DNA of 64,000 nucleotides from Haliotis asinina (GCF_037392515.1 NC_090295.1:13783001-13847000), one strand, 5' to 3'; numbered from the stretch's first letter, positions 8,864 through 19,517 are shown. Program-made: numbers and translations. Notes: a model not told the origin generated them from the letters alone.

Positions 8864-9115
8864 CAGCAACGTTTTTAGCACTTTATTTTGGAAACGGATT
8901 TTTTGACCAAATGCCTTCACTTTGTGTTTTAATGACCATCCTCTTTATATCATCACTGACACTGACAAATGAGGGTCCCCTGCCATTTCCTCCTACGGCC
9001 TTTACCTACTTTGTGGTATAATATCAGTATCCACAAGTGTTTTGGTGTTCACTATGAGTGAAAGGAATATATGGCATGGTAGAACGTTTCATCAAAATGT
9101 CCTGGTCGTTGGTAG

Positions 9116-9188
9116 GTCCCTGTAGAGAAGAGGATAGCGCGCTGGACTTCTAATCCAGAGGCCGTGGGTTCGAATCCCACCAGGGATT
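9116..9188 (+). tRNA. tRNA-Arg-TCT: tRNA-Arg(UCU), unit 29, D-stem broken
   Basis: C11A and C13A turn the 5' D-stem strand from GCGC to GAGA, breaking two of four pairs and the A box. G16A also present. The discriminator is T instead of G, the only such copy. Probably poorly transcribed and folded. Spacer CMTD. Confidence 0.72.
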
Positions 9189-9440
9189 CAGCAACGTTTT
9201 TAGCACTTTATTTTGGAAACGGATTTTTTGACCAAATGCCTTCACTCTGTGTTTTAATGACCATCCTCTTTATGTCATCACTGACACTGACAAATGATGG
9301 TCCCCTGCCATTTCCTCCTACGGCCTTTACCTACTTTGTGGTATAATATCACTATCCACAAGTGTTTTGGTGTTCGCTATGAGTGACAGGAATATATGGC
9401 ATGGTAGAACGTTTCATCAAAATGTCCTGGTCGTTGGTAG

Positions 9441-9513
9441 GTCCCTGTAGCGCAGAGGATAGCGCGCTGGACTTTTAATCCAGAGGCCGTGGGTTCGAAT
9501 CCCACCAGGGATG
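9441..9513 (+). tRNA. tRNA with anticodon UUU (Lys-type) in an Arg body, unit 30
   Basis: C35T changes the loop from CTTCTAA to CTTTTAA, so the anticodon reads UUU (AAA, lysine) instead of UCU. The body remains that of the arginine array, with G16A in the D-loop and all stems intact. Losing C35 should weaken arginine charging; what would charge it, if it is expressed, is unknown. Spacer CITD. Confidence 0.85.
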
Positions 9514-9765
9514 CAGCAACGTTTTTAGCACTTTGTTTTGGAAACGGATTTTTTGACCAAATGCCTTCACTTTGTGTTTTAATGACCATCCTCTTTATAT
9601 CATCACTGACACTGACAAATGATGGTCCCCTGCCATTTCCTCCTACGGCCTCTACCTACATTCTGGTATAACATCAGTGTCCACAAGTGTTTTGGTGTTC
9701 ACTATGAGTGAAAGGAATATATGGCATGGTAGAACGTTTCATCAAAATGTCCTGGTCGTTGGTAG

Positions 9766-9838
9766 GTCCCTGTAGCGCAGGGGATAGCGCGCTGGACTTC
9801 TAATCCAGAGGCCGTGGGTTCGAATCCCACCAGGGATG
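9766..9838 (+). tRNA. tRNA-Arg-TCT: tRNA-Arg(UCU), unit 31
   Basis: Consensus 73-mer. First Y-type spacer of the window, YIKE. Confidence 0.95.
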
Positions 9839-10090
9839 CAGCAACGTTTTTAGCACTTTATTTTGGAAACGGACTTTTCGACCAAATGCCTTCACTTTAC
9901 GTTTTAATGACCATCCTATTTATATCATCACTTAAACTGACAAATGAGGGTCCCCTGCCATTTCCTCCTACGGCTTTTACCTACTTTGTGGTATAATATC
10001 ACTATCCACAAGTGTTTTGGTGTTCGCTATGAGTGAAAGGAATATATGTCATGGAAGAACTTTTCATCAAAATGTCCTGGTCGTTGGTAG

Positions 10091-10163
10091 GTCCCTGTAG
10101 CGCAGGGGATAGTGCGCTGGACTTCTAATCCAGAGGCCGTGGGTTCGAATCCCACCAGGGATG
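10091..10163 (+). tRNA. tRNA-Arg-TCT: tRNA-Arg(UCU), unit 32
   Basis: C23T, as unit 27. Spacer CITE. Confidence 0.9.
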
Positions 10164-10415
10164 CAGCAACGTTTTTAGCACTTTATTTTGGAAACGGATT
10201 TTTTGACCAAATGCCTTCACTTTGTGTTTTAATGACCATCCTCTTTATATCATCACTGACACTGACAAATGAGGGTCCCCTGCCATTTCCTCCTACGGCC
10301 TCTACCTACATTGTGGTATAATATCACTATCCACAAGTGTTTTGGTGTTCACTATGAGTGACAGGAATATATGGCATGGTAGAACGTTTCATCAAAATGT
10401 CCTGGTCGTTGGTAG

Positions 10416-10488
10416 GTCCCTGTAGCGCAGGGGATAGCGCGCTGGACTTCTAATCCAGAGGCCGTGGGTTCGAATCCCACCAGGGATG
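10416..10488 (+). tRNA. tRNA-Arg-TCT: tRNA-Arg(UCU), unit 33
   Basis: Consensus 73-mer. Spacer CITE with atcagtatcc, matching unit 28. Confidence 0.95.
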
Positions 10489-10740
10489 CAGCAACGTTTT
10501 TAGCACTTTATTTTGGAAACGGATTTTTTGACCAAATGCCTTCACTTTGTGTTTTAATGACCATCCTCTTTATATCATCACTGACACTGACAAATGAGGG
10601 TCCCCTGCCATTTCCTCCTACGGCCTTTACCTACTTTGTGGTATAATATCAGTATCCACAAGTGTTTTGGTGTTCACTATGAGTGAAAGGAATATATGGC
10701 ATGGTAGAACGTTTCATCAAAATGTCCTGGTCGTTGGTAG

Positions 10741-10813
10741 GTCCCTGTAGAGAAGAGGATAGCGCGCTGGACTTCTAATCCAGAGGCCGTGGGTTCGAAT
10801 CCCACCAGGGATG
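10741..10813 (+). tRNA. tRNA-Arg-TCT: tRNA-Arg(UCU), unit 34, D-stem broken
   Basis: C11A, C13A, G16A. Spacer CMTD. Confidence 0.75.
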
Positions 10814-11065
10814 CAGCAACGTTTTTAGCACTTTATTTTGGAAACGGATTTTTTGACCAAATGCCTTCACTCTGTGTTTTAATGACCATCCTCTTTATGT
10901 CATCACTGACACTGACAAATGATGGTCCCCTGCCATTTCCTCCTACGGCCTTTACCTACTTTGTGGTATAATATCACTATCCACAAGTGTTTTGGTGTTC
11001 GCTATGAGTGACAGGAATATATGGCATGGTAGAACGTTTCATCAAAATGTCCTGGTCGTTGGTAG

Positions 11066-11138
11066 GTCCCTGTAGCGCAGGGGATAGCGCGCTGGCCTTC
11101 TAATCCAGAGGCCGTGGGTTCGAATCCCACCAGGGATG
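11066..11138 (+). tRNA. tRNA-Arg-TCT: tRNA-Arg(UCU), unit 35, anticodon-stem variant
   Basis: A31C gives a C:U mismatch with U39 next to the anticodon loop. First of eleven copies with this change. Spacer YIKE. Confidence 0.8.
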
Positions 11139-11390
11139 CAGCAACGTTTTTAGCACTTTATTTTGGAAACGGATTTTTTGACCAAATGCCTTCACTTTAC
11201 GTTTTAATGACCATCCTATTTATATCATCACTTAAACTGACAAATGAGGGTCCCCTGCCATTTCCTCCTACGGCCTTTACCTACTTTGTGGTATAATATC
11301 AGTATCCACCAGTGTTTTGGTGTTCACTATGAGTGAAAGGAATATATGGCATGGTAGAACGTTTCATCAAAATGTCCTGGTCGTTGGTAG

Positions 11391-11463
11391 GTCCCTGTAG
11401 AGAAGAGGATAGCGCGCTGGACTTCTAATCCAGAGGCCGTGGGTTCGAATCCCACCAGGGATG
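11391..11463 (+). tRNA. tRNA-Arg-TCT: tRNA-Arg(UCU), unit 36, D-stem broken
   Basis: C11A, C13A, G16A. Spacer CITD. Confidence 0.75.
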
Positions 11464-11715
11464 CAGCAACGTTTTTAGCACTTTATTTTGGAAACGGATT
11501 TTTTGACCAAATGCCTTCACTTTGTGTTTTAATGACCATCCTCTTTATATCATCACTGACACTGACAAATGATGGTCCCCTGCCATTTCCTCCTACGGCC
11601 TTTACCTACTTTGTGGTATAATATCACTATCCACAAGTGTTTTGGTGTTCGCTATGAGTGACAGGAATATATGGCATGGTAGAACGTTTCATCAAAATGT
11701 CCTGGTCGTTGGTAG

Positions 11716-11788
11716 GTCCCTGTAGCGCAGGGGATAGCGCGCTGGCCTTCTAATCCAGAGGCCGTGGGTTCGAATCCCACCAGGGATG
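11716..11788 (+). tRNA. tRNA-Arg-TCT: tRNA-Arg(UCU), unit 37, anticodon-stem variant
   Basis: A31C. Spacer CMTD. Confidence 0.8.
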
Positions 11789-12040
11789 CAGCAACGTTTT
11801 TAGCACTTTGTTTTGGAAACGGATTTTTTGACCAAATGCCTTCACTTTGTGTTTTAATGACCATCCTCTTTATGTCATCACTGACACTGACAAATGATGG
11901 TCCCCTGCCATTTCCTCCTACGGCCTTTACCTACTTTGTGGTATAATATCACTATCCACAAGTGTTTTGGTGTTCGCTATGAGTGACAGGAATATATGGC
12001 ATGGTAGAACGTTTCATCAAAATGTCCTGGTCGTTGGTAG

Positions 12041-12113
12041 GTCCCTGTAGCGCAGGGGATAGCGCCCTGGCCTTCTAATCCAGAGGCCGTGGGTTCGAAT
12101 CCCACCAGGGATG
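12041..12113 (+). tRNA. tRNA-Arg-TCT: tRNA-Arg(UCU), unit 38, anticodon-stem variant
   Basis: G26C and A31C. Spacer CITE. Confidence 0.8.
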
Positions 12114-12365
12114 CAGCAACGTTTTTAGCACTTTATTTTGGAAACGGATTTTTTGACCAAATGCCTTCACTTTGTGTTTTAATGACCATCCTCTTTATAT
12201 CATCACTGACACTGACAAATGAGGGTCCCCTGCCATTTCCTCCTACGGCCTTTACCTACTTTGTGGTATAATATCAGTATCCACAAGTGTTTTGGTGTTC
12301 ACTATGAGTGAAAGGAATATATGGCATGGTAGAACGTTTCATCAAAATGTCCTGGTCGTTGGTAG

Positions 12366-12438
12366 GTCCCTGTAGAGAAGAGGATAGCGCGCTGGACTTC
12401 TAATCCAGAGGCCGTGGGTTCGAATCCCACCAGGGATG
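12366..12438 (+). tRNA. tRNA-Arg-TCT: tRNA-Arg(UCU), unit 39, D-stem broken
   Basis: C11A, C13A, G16A. Spacer CMTD. Confidence 0.75.
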
Positions 12439-12690
12439 CAGCAACGTTTTTAGCACTTTATTTTGGAAACGGATTTTTTGACCAAATGCCTTCACTCTGT
12501 GTTTTAATGACCATCCTCTTTATGTCATCACTGACACTGACAAATGATGGTCCCCTGCCATTTCCTCCTACGGCCTTTACCTACTTTGTGGTATAATATC
12601 ACTATCCACAAGTGTTTTGGTGTTCGCTATGAGTGACAGGAATATATGGCATGGTAGAACGTTTCATCAAAATGTCCTGGTCGTTGGTAG

Positions 12691-12763
12691 GTCCCTGTAG
12701 CGCAGGGGATAGCGCGCTGGCCTTCTAATCCAGAGGCCGTGGGTTCGAATCCCACCAGGGATG
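12691..12763 (+). tRNA. tRNA-Arg-TCT: tRNA-Arg(UCU), unit 40, anticodon-stem variant
   Basis: A31C. Spacer YIKE. Confidence 0.8.
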
Positions 12764-13015
12764 CAGCAACGTTTTTAGCACTTTATTTTGGAAACGGATT
12801 TTTTGACCAAATGCCTTCACTTTACGTTTTAATGACCATCCTATTTATATCATCACTTAAACTGACAAATGAGGGTCCCCTGCCATTTCCTCCTACGGCC
12901 TTTACCTACTTTGTGGTATAATATCAGTATCCACCAGTGTTTTGGTGTTCACTATGAGTGAAAGGAATATATGGCATGGTAGAACGTTTCATCAAAATGT
13001 CCTGGTCGTTGGTAG

Positions 13016-13088
13016 GTCCCTGTAGAGAAGAGGATAGCGCGCTGGACTTCTAATCCAGAGGCCGTGGGTTCGAATCCCACCAGGGATG
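13016..13088 (+). tRNA. tRNA-Arg-TCT: tRNA-Arg(UCU), unit 41, D-stem broken
   Basis: C11A, C13A, G16A. Spacer CITD. Confidence 0.75.
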
Positions 13089-13340
13089 CAGCAACGTTTT
13101 TAGCACTTTATTTTGGAAACGGATTTTTTGACCAAATGCCTTCACTTTGTGTTTTAATGACCATCCTCTTTATATCATCACTGACACTGACAAATGATGG
13201 TCCCCTGCCATTTCCTCCTACGGCCTTTACCTACTTTGTGGTATAATATCACTATCCACAAGTGTTTTGGTGTTCGCTATGAGTGACAGGAATATATGGC
13301 ATGGTAGAACGTTTCATCAAAATGTCCTGGTCGTTGGTAG

Positions 13341-13413
13341 GTCCCTGTAGCGCAGGGGATAGCGCGCTGGCCTTCTAATCCAGAGGCCGTGGGTTCGAAT
13401 CCCACCAGGGATG
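13341..13413 (+). tRNA. tRNA-Arg-TCT: tRNA-Arg(UCU), unit 42, anticodon-stem variant
   Basis: A31C. Spacer CMTD. Confidence 0.8.
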
Positions 13414-13665
13414 CAGCAACGTTTTTAGCACTTTGTTTTGGAAACGGATTTTTTGACCAAATGCCTTCACTTTGTGTTTTAATGACCATCCTCTTTATGT
13501 CATCACTGACACTGACAAATGATGGTCCCCTGCCATTTCCTCCTACGGCCTTTACCTACTTTGTGGTATAATATCACTATCCACAAGTGTTTTGGTGTTC
13601 GCTATGAGTGACAGGAATATATGGCATGGTAGAACGTTTCATCAAAATGTCCTGGTCGTTGGTAG

Positions 13666-13738
13666 GTCCCTGTAGCGCAGGGGATAGCGCCCTGGCCTTC
13701 TAATCCAGAGGCCGTGGGTTCGAATCCCACCAGGGATG
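13666..13738 (+). tRNA. tRNA-Arg-TCT: tRNA-Arg(UCU), unit 43, anticodon-stem variant
   Basis: G26C and A31C. Spacer CITE. Confidence 0.8.
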
Positions 13739-13990
13739 CAGCAACGTTTTTAGCACTTTATTTTGGAAACGGATTTTTTGACCAAATGCCTTCACTTTGT
13801 GTTTTAATGACCATCCTCTTTATATCATCACTGACACTGACAAATGAGGGTCCCCTGCCATTTCCTCCTACGGCCTTTACCTACTTTGTGGTATAATATC
13901 AGTATCCACAAGTGTTTTGGTGTTCACTATGAGTGAAAGGAATATATGGCATGGTAGAACGTTTCATCAAAATGTCCTGGTCGTTGGTAG

Positions 13991-14063
13991 GTCCCTGTAG
14001 AGAAGAGGATAGCGCGCTGGACTTCTAATCCAGAGGCCGTGGGTTCGAATCCCACCAGGGATG
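13991..14063 (+). tRNA. tRNA-Arg-TCT: tRNA-Arg(UCU), unit 44, D-stem broken
   Basis: C11A, C13A, G16A; last of the six GAGA copies. Spacer CMTD. Confidence 0.75.
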
Positions 14064-14315
14064 CAGCAACGTTTTTAGCACTTTATTTTGGAAACGGATT
14101 TTTTGACCAAATGCCTTCACTCTGTGTTTTAATGACCATCCTCTTTATGTCATCACTGACACTGACAAATGATGGTCCCCTGCCATTTCCTCCTACGGCC
14201 TTTACCTACTTTGTGGTATAATATCACTATCCACAAGTGTTTTGGTGTTCGCTATGAGTGACAGGAATATATGGCATGGTAGAACGTTTCATCAAAATGT
14301 CCTGGTCGTTGGTAG

Positions 14316-14388
14316 GTCCCTGTAGCGCAGGGGATAGCGCGCTGGCCTTCTAATCCAGAGGCCGTGGGTTCGAATCCCACCAGGGATG
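14316..14388 (+). tRNA. tRNA-Arg-TCT: tRNA-Arg(UCU), unit 45, anticodon-stem variant
   Basis: A31C. Spacer YIKE. Confidence 0.8.
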
Positions 14389-14640
14389 CAGCAACGTTTT
14401 TAGCACTTTATTTTGGAAACGGATTTTTTGACCAAATGCCTTCACTTTACGTTTTAATGACCATCCTATTTATATCATCACTTAAACTGACAAATGAGGG
14501 TCCCCTGCCATTTCCTCCTACGGCCTTTACCTACTTTGTGGTATAATATCACTATCCACAAGTGTTTTGGTGTTCGCTATGAGTGAAAGGAATATATGGC
14601 ATGGTAGAACTTTTCATCAAAATGTCCTGGTCGTTGGTAG

Positions 14641-14714
14641 GTCCCTGTAGCGCAGGGGATAGCGCGCTGGGACTTCTAATCCAGAGGCCGTGGGTTCGAA
14701 TCCCACCAGGGATG
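14641..14714 (+). tRNA. tRNA-Arg-TCT: tRNA-Arg(UCU), unit 46, 74-nt form with inserted G
   Basis: An extra G in the 5' anticodon strand (CTGGGA in place of CTGGA) lengthens the tRNA to 74 nt. The stem can pair only with a bulged G or a shifted junction after the D-arm. Spacer CIKE with tcgcttgcc. Confidence 0.8.
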
Positions 14715-14966
14715 CAGCAACGTTTTTAGCACTTTATTTTGGAAACGGATTTTTTGACCAAATGCCTTCACTTTGTGTTTTAATGACCATCCTATTTATA
14801 TCATCACTTAAACTGACAAATGAGGGTCGCTTGCCATTTCCTCCTACGGCTTTTACCTACTTTGTGGTATAATATCACTATCCACAAGTATTTTGGTGTT
14901 CGCTATGAGTGAAAGGAATATATGTCATGGTAGAACTTTTCATCAAAATGTCCTGGTCGTTGGTAG

Positions 14967-15039
14967 GTCCCTGTAACGCAGGGGATAGCGCGCTGGACTT
15001 CTAATCCAGAGGCCGTGGGTTCGAATCCCACCAGGGATG
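14967..15039 (+). tRNA. tRNA-Arg-TCT: tRNA-Arg(UCU), unit 47, D-stem variant
   Basis: G10A gives an A:C mismatch with C25 and alters the A-box TAGC. Spacer CITD. Confidence 0.8.
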
Positions 15040-15291
15040 CAGCAACGTTTTTAGCACTTTATTTTGGAAACGGATTTTTTGACCAAATGCCTTCACTTTG
15101 TGTTTTAATGACCATCCTCTTTATATCATCACTGACACTGACAAATGATGGTCCCCTGCCATTTCCTCCTACGGCCTTTACCTACTTTGTGGTATAATAT
15201 CACTATCCACAAGTGTTTTGGTGTTCGCTATGAGTGACAGGAATATATGGCATGGTAGAACGTTTCATCAAAATGTCCTGGTCGTTGGTAG

Positions 15292-15364
15292 GTCCCTGTA
15301 GCGCAGGGGATAGCGCGCTGGCCTTCTAATCCAGAGGCCGTGGGTTCGAATCCCACCAGGGATG
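15292..15364 (+). tRNA. tRNA-Arg-TCT: tRNA-Arg(UCU), unit 48, anticodon-stem variant
   Basis: A31C. Spacer CITD with private change agcatcc. Confidence 0.8.
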
Positions 15365-15616
15365 CAGCAACGTTTTTAGCACTTTGTTTTGGAAACGGAT
15401 TTTTTGACCAAATGCCTTCACTTTGTGTTTTAATGAGCATCCTCTTTATATCATCACTGACACTGACAAATGATGGTCCCCTGCCATTTCCTCCTACGGC
15501 CTTTACCTACTTTGTGGTATAATATCACTATCCACAAGTGTTTTGGTGTTCGCTATGAGTGACAGGAATATATGGCATGGTAGAACGTTTCATCAAAATG
15601 TCCTGGTCGTTGGTAG

Positions 15617-15689
15617 GTCCCTGTAGCGCAGGGGATAGCGCCCTGGCCTTCTAATCCAGAGGCCGTGGGTTCGAATCCCACCAGGGATG
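15617..15689 (+). tRNA. tRNA-Arg-TCT: tRNA-Arg(UCU), unit 49, anticodon-stem variant
   Basis: G26C and A31C. Spacer YMTD. Confidence 0.8.
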
Positions 15690-15941
15690 CAGCAACGTTT
15701 TTAGCACTTTATTTTGGAAACGGATTTTTTGACCAAATGCCTTCACTTTACGTTTTAATGACCATCCTCTTTATGTCATCACTGACACTGACAAATGATG
15801 GTCCCCGGCCATTTCCTCCTACGGCTTCTACCTACTTTGTGGTATAATATCACTATCCACAAGTGTTTTGGTGTTCGCTATGAGTGAAAGGAATATATGT
15901 CATGGTAGAACTTTTCATCAAAATGTCCTGGTCGTTGGTAG

Positions 15942-16014
15942 GTCCCTGTAGCGCAGGGGATAGCGCGCTGGACTTCTAATCCAGAGGCCGTGGGTTCGAA
16001 TCCCACCAGGGATG
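15942..16014 (+). tRNA. tRNA-Arg-TCT: tRNA-Arg(UCU), unit 50
   Basis: Consensus 73-mer. Spacer CMTD. Confidence 0.95.
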
Positions 16015-16266
16015 CAGCAACGTTTTTAGCACTTTATTTTGGAAACGGATTTTTTGACCAAATGCCTTCACTCTGTGTTTTAATGACCATCCTCTTTATG
16101 TCATCACTGACACTGACAAATGATGGTCCCCTGCCATTTCCTCCTACGGCCTTTACCTACTTTGTGGTATAATATCACTATCCACAAGTGTTTTGGTGTT
16201 CGCTATGAGTGACAGGAATATATGGCATGGTAGAACGTTTCATCAAAATGTCCTGGTGGTTGGTAG

Positions 16267-16339
16267 GTCCCTGTAGCGCAGGGGATAGCCCGCTGGACTT
16301 CTAATCCAGAGGCCGTGGATTCGAATCCCACCAGGGATG
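16267..16339 (+). tRNA. tRNA-Arg-TCT: tRNA-Arg(UCU), unit 51, D- and T-stem variant
   Basis: G24C breaks the C11:G24 pair. G53A breaks the last T-stem pair and changes the first G of the B-box core. Likely weak. Spacer YIKE. Confidence 0.75.
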
Positions 16340-16591
16340 CAGCAACGTTTTTAGCACTTTATTTTGGAAACGGATTTTTTGACCAAATGCCTTCACTTTA
16401 CGTTTTAATGACCATCCTATTTATATCATCACCTAAACTGACAAATGAGGGTCCCCTGCCATTTCCTCCTACGGCCTTTACCTACTTTGTGGCATAATAT
16501 CACTATCCACAAGTGTTTTGGTGTTCGCTATGAGTGACAGGAATATATGGCATGGTAGAACGTTTCATCAAAATGTCCTGGTCGTTGGTAG

Positions 16592-16664
16592 GTCCCTGTA
16601 GCGCAGGGGATAGCGCGCTGGACTTCTAATCCAGAGGCCGTGTGTTCGAATCCCACCAGGGATG
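16592..16664 (+). tRNA. tRNA-Arg-TCT: tRNA-Arg(UCU), unit 52, T-stem variant
   Basis: G52T mismatches C62 in the T-stem. Spacer YIKE. Confidence 0.8.
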
Positions 16665-16916
16665 CAGCAACCTTTTTAGCACTGTATTTTGGAAACGGAT
16701 TTTTTGACCAAATGCCTTCACTTTACGTTTTAATGACCATCCTATTTATATCATCACTTAAACTGACAAATGAGGGTCCCCTGCCATTTCCTCCTACGGC
16801 CTTTACCTACTTTGTGGTATAATATCACTATCCACAAGTGTTTTGGTGTTCGCTATGAGTGAAAGGAATATATGTCATGGTAGAACTTTTCATCAAAATG
16901 TCCTGGTCGTTGGTAG

Positions 16917-16990
16917 GTCCCTGTAGCGCAGGGGATAGCGCGCTGGGACTTCTAATCCAGAGGCCGTGGGTTCGAATCCCACCAGGGATG
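16917..16990 (+). tRNA. tRNA-Arg-TCT: tRNA-Arg(UCU), unit 53, 74-nt form with inserted G
   Basis: Same insertion and spacer as unit 46. Spacer CIKE. Confidence 0.8.
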
Positions 16991-17242
16991 CAGCAACGTT
17001 TTTAGCACTTTATTTTGGAAACGGATTTTTTGACCAAATGCCTTCACTTTGTGTTTTAATGACCATCCTATTTATATCATCACTTAAACTGACAAATGAG
17101 GGTCGCTTGCCATTTCCTCCTACGGCTTTTACCTACTTTGTGGTATAATATCACTATCCACAAGTATTTTGGTGTTCGCTATGAGTGAAAGGAATATATG
17201 TCATGGTAGAACTTTTCATCAAAATGTCCTGGTCGTTGGTAG

Positions 17243-17315
17243 GTCCCTGTAACGCAGGGGATAGCGCGCTGGACTTCTAATCCAGAGGCCGTGGGTTCGA
17301 ATCCCACCAGGGATG
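17243..17315 (+). tRNA. tRNA-Arg-TCT: tRNA-Arg(UCU), unit 54, D-stem variant
   Basis: G10A. Spacer CITD. Confidence 0.8.
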
Positions 17316-17567
17316 CAGCAACGTTTTTAGCACTTTATTTTGGAAACGGATTTTTTGACCAAATGCCTTCACTTTGTGTTTTAATGACCATCCTCTTTAT
17401 ATCATCACTGACACTGACAAATGATGGTCCCCTGCCATTTCCTCCTACGGCCTTTACCTACTTTGTGGTATAATATCACTATCCACAAGTGTTTTGGTGT
17501 TCGCTATGAGTGACAGGAATATATGGCATGGTAGAACGTTTCATCAAAATGTCCTGGTCGTTGGTAG

Positions 17568-17640
17568 GTCCCTGTAGCGCAGGGGATAGCGCGCTGGCCT
17601 TCTAATCCAGAGGCCGTGGGTTCGAATCCCACCAGGGATG
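17568..17640 (+). tRNA. tRNA-Arg-TCT: tRNA-Arg(UCU), unit 55, anticodon-stem variant
   Basis: A31C. This unit has no partner in the preceding seven-unit repeat. Spacer YIKE. Confidence 0.8.
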
Positions 17641-17892
17641 CAGCAACGTTTTTAGCACTTTATTTTGGAAACGGATTTTTTGACCAAATGCCTTCACTTT
17701 ACGTTTTAATGACCATCCTATTTATATCATCACTTAAACTGACAAATGAGGGTCCCCTGCCATTTCCTCCTACGGCTTTTACCTACTTTGTGGTATAATA
17801 TCACTATCCACAAGTGTTTTGGTGTTCGCTATGAGTGACAGGAATATATGGCATGGTAGAACGTTTCATCAAAATGTCCTGGTCGTTGGTAG

Positions 17893-17965
17893 GTCCCTGT
17901 AGCGCAGGGGATAGCGCGCTGGACTTCTAATCCAGAGGCCGTGGGTTCGAATCCCACCAGGGATG
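17893..17965 (+). tRNA. tRNA-Arg-TCT: tRNA-Arg(UCU), unit 56
   Basis: Consensus 73-mer. Spacer CITD. Confidence 0.95.
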
Positions 17966-18217
17966 CAGCAACGTTTTTAGCACTTTGTTTTGGAAACGGA
18001 TTTTTTGACCAAATGCCTTCACTTTGTGTTTTAATGACCATCCTCTTTATATCATCACTGACACTGACAAATGATGGTCCCCTGCCATTTCCTCCTACGG
18101 CCTTTACCTACTTTGTGGTATAATATCACTATCCACAAGTGTTTTGGTGTTCGCTATGAGTGACAGGAATATATGGCATGGTAGAACGTTTCATCAAAAT
18201 GTCCTGGTCGTTGGTAG

Positions 18218-18290
18218 GTCCCTGTAGCGCAGGGGATAGCGCCCTGGCCTTCTAATCCAGAGGCCGTGGGTTCGAATCCCACCAGGGATG
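18218..18290 (+). tRNA. tRNA-Arg-TCT: tRNA-Arg(UCU), unit 57, anticodon-stem variant
   Basis: G26C and A31C; last of the A31C copies. Spacer YITD. Confidence 0.8.
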
Positions 18291-18542
18291 CAGCAACGTT
18301 TTTAGCACTTTATTTTGAAAACGGATTTTTTGACCAAATGCCTTCACTTTACGTTTTAATGACCATCCTCTTTATATCATCACTGACACTGACAAATGAT
18401 GGTCCCCGGCCATTTCCTCCTACGGCCTTTACCTACTTTGTGGTATAATATCACTATCCACAAGTGTCTTGGTGTTCGCTATGAGTGAAAGGAATATATG
18501 TCATGGTAGAACTTTTCATCAAAATGTCCTGGTCGTTGGTAG

Positions 18543-18615
18543 GTCCCTGTAGCGCAGGGGATAGCGCGCTGGACTTCTAATCCAGAGGCCGTGGGTTCGA
18601 ATCCCACCAGGGATG
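18543..18615 (+). tRNA. tRNA-Arg-TCT: tRNA-Arg(UCU), unit 58
   Basis: Consensus 73-mer. Spacer CMTD. Confidence 0.95.
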
Positions 18616-18867
18616 CAGCAACGTTTTTAGCACTTTATTTTGGAAACGGATTTTTTGACCAAATGCCTTCACTCTGTGTTTTAATGACCATCCTCTTTAT
18701 GTCATCACTGACACTGACAAATGATGGTCCCCTGCCATTTCCTCCTACGGCCTTTACCTACTTTGTGGTATAATATCACTATCCACAAGTGTTTTGGTGT
18801 TCGCTATGAGTGACAGGAATATATGGCATGGTAGAACGTTTCATCAAAATGTCATGGTGGTTGGTAG

Positions 18868-18940
18868 GTCCCTGTGGCGCAGGGGATAGCCCGCTGGACT
18901 TCTAATCCAGAGGCCGTGGATTCGAATCCCACCAGGGATG
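18868..18940 (+). tRNA. tRNA-Arg-TCT: tRNA-Arg(UCU), unit 59, D- and T-stem variant
   Basis: A9G, G24C and G53A; partner of unit 51 with one more change. Spacer YIKE. Confidence 0.74.
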
Positions 18941-19192
18941 CAGCAACGTTTTTAGCACTTTATTTTGGAAACGGATTTTTTTACCAAATGCCTTCACTTT
19001 ACGTTTTAATGACCATCCTATTTATATCATCACCTAAACTGACAAATGAGGGTCCCCTGCCATTTCCTCCTACGGCCTTTACCTACTTTGTGGTATAATA
19101 TCACTATCCACAAGTGTTTTGGTGTTCGCTATGAGTGACAGGAATATATGGCATGGTAGAACGTTTCATCAAAATGTCCTGGTCGTTGGTAG

Positions 19193-19265
19193 GTCCCTGT
19201 AGCGCAGGGGATAGCGCGCTGGACTTCTAATCCAGAGGCCGTGGGTTCGAATCCCACCAGGGATG
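19193..19265 (+). tRNA. tRNA-Arg-TCT: tRNA-Arg(UCU), unit 60
   Basis: Consensus 73-mer; its partner unit 52 carries G52T. Spacer YIKE. Confidence 0.95.
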
Positions 19266-19517
19266 CAGCAACGTTTTTAGCACTTTATTTTGGAAACGGA
19301 TTTTTTGACCAAATGCCTTCACTTTACGTTTTAATGACCATCCTATTTATATCATCACTTAAACTGACAAATGAGGGTCCCCTGCCATTTCCTCCTACGG
19401 CCTTTACCTACTTTGTGGTATAATATCACTATCCAGAAGTGTTTTGGTGTTCGCTATGAGTGAAAGGAATATATGTCATGGTAGAACTTTTCATCAAAAT
19501 GTCCTGGTCGTTGGTAG

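Larger units (their letters stand above)
10416..12040 (+). repeat. Five-unit repeat, copy 1 (units 33-37)
   Basis: Spacer series CITE, CMTD, YIKE, CITD, CMTD over 1,625 bp. The same series follows at 12041 and in part at 13666. Confidence 0.85.
12041..13665 (+). repeat. Five-unit repeat, copy 2 (units 38-42)
   Basis: Same spacer and tRNA variant order as 10416-12040, exactly 1,625 bp later. The first tRNA differs, carrying G26C and A31C where copy 1 has the consensus. Confidence 0.85.
13666..14640 (+). repeat. Five-unit repeat, partial copy 3 (units 43-45)
   Basis: Repeats the first three units of copy 2, then switches to the 74-nt tRNA family at 14641. Confidence 0.8.
14641..16916 (+). repeat. 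Seven-unit repeat (units 46-52)
   Basis: Begins with the 74-nt tRNA followed by a G10A copy, a pair that recurs at 16917 and 19518. Length 2,276 bp. Confidence 0.8.
16917..19517 (+). repeat. Eight-unit repeat (units 53-60)
   Basis: Follows the order of 14641-16916 but with one more unit (55) after the G10A copy; 2,601 bp. Confidence 0.8.
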
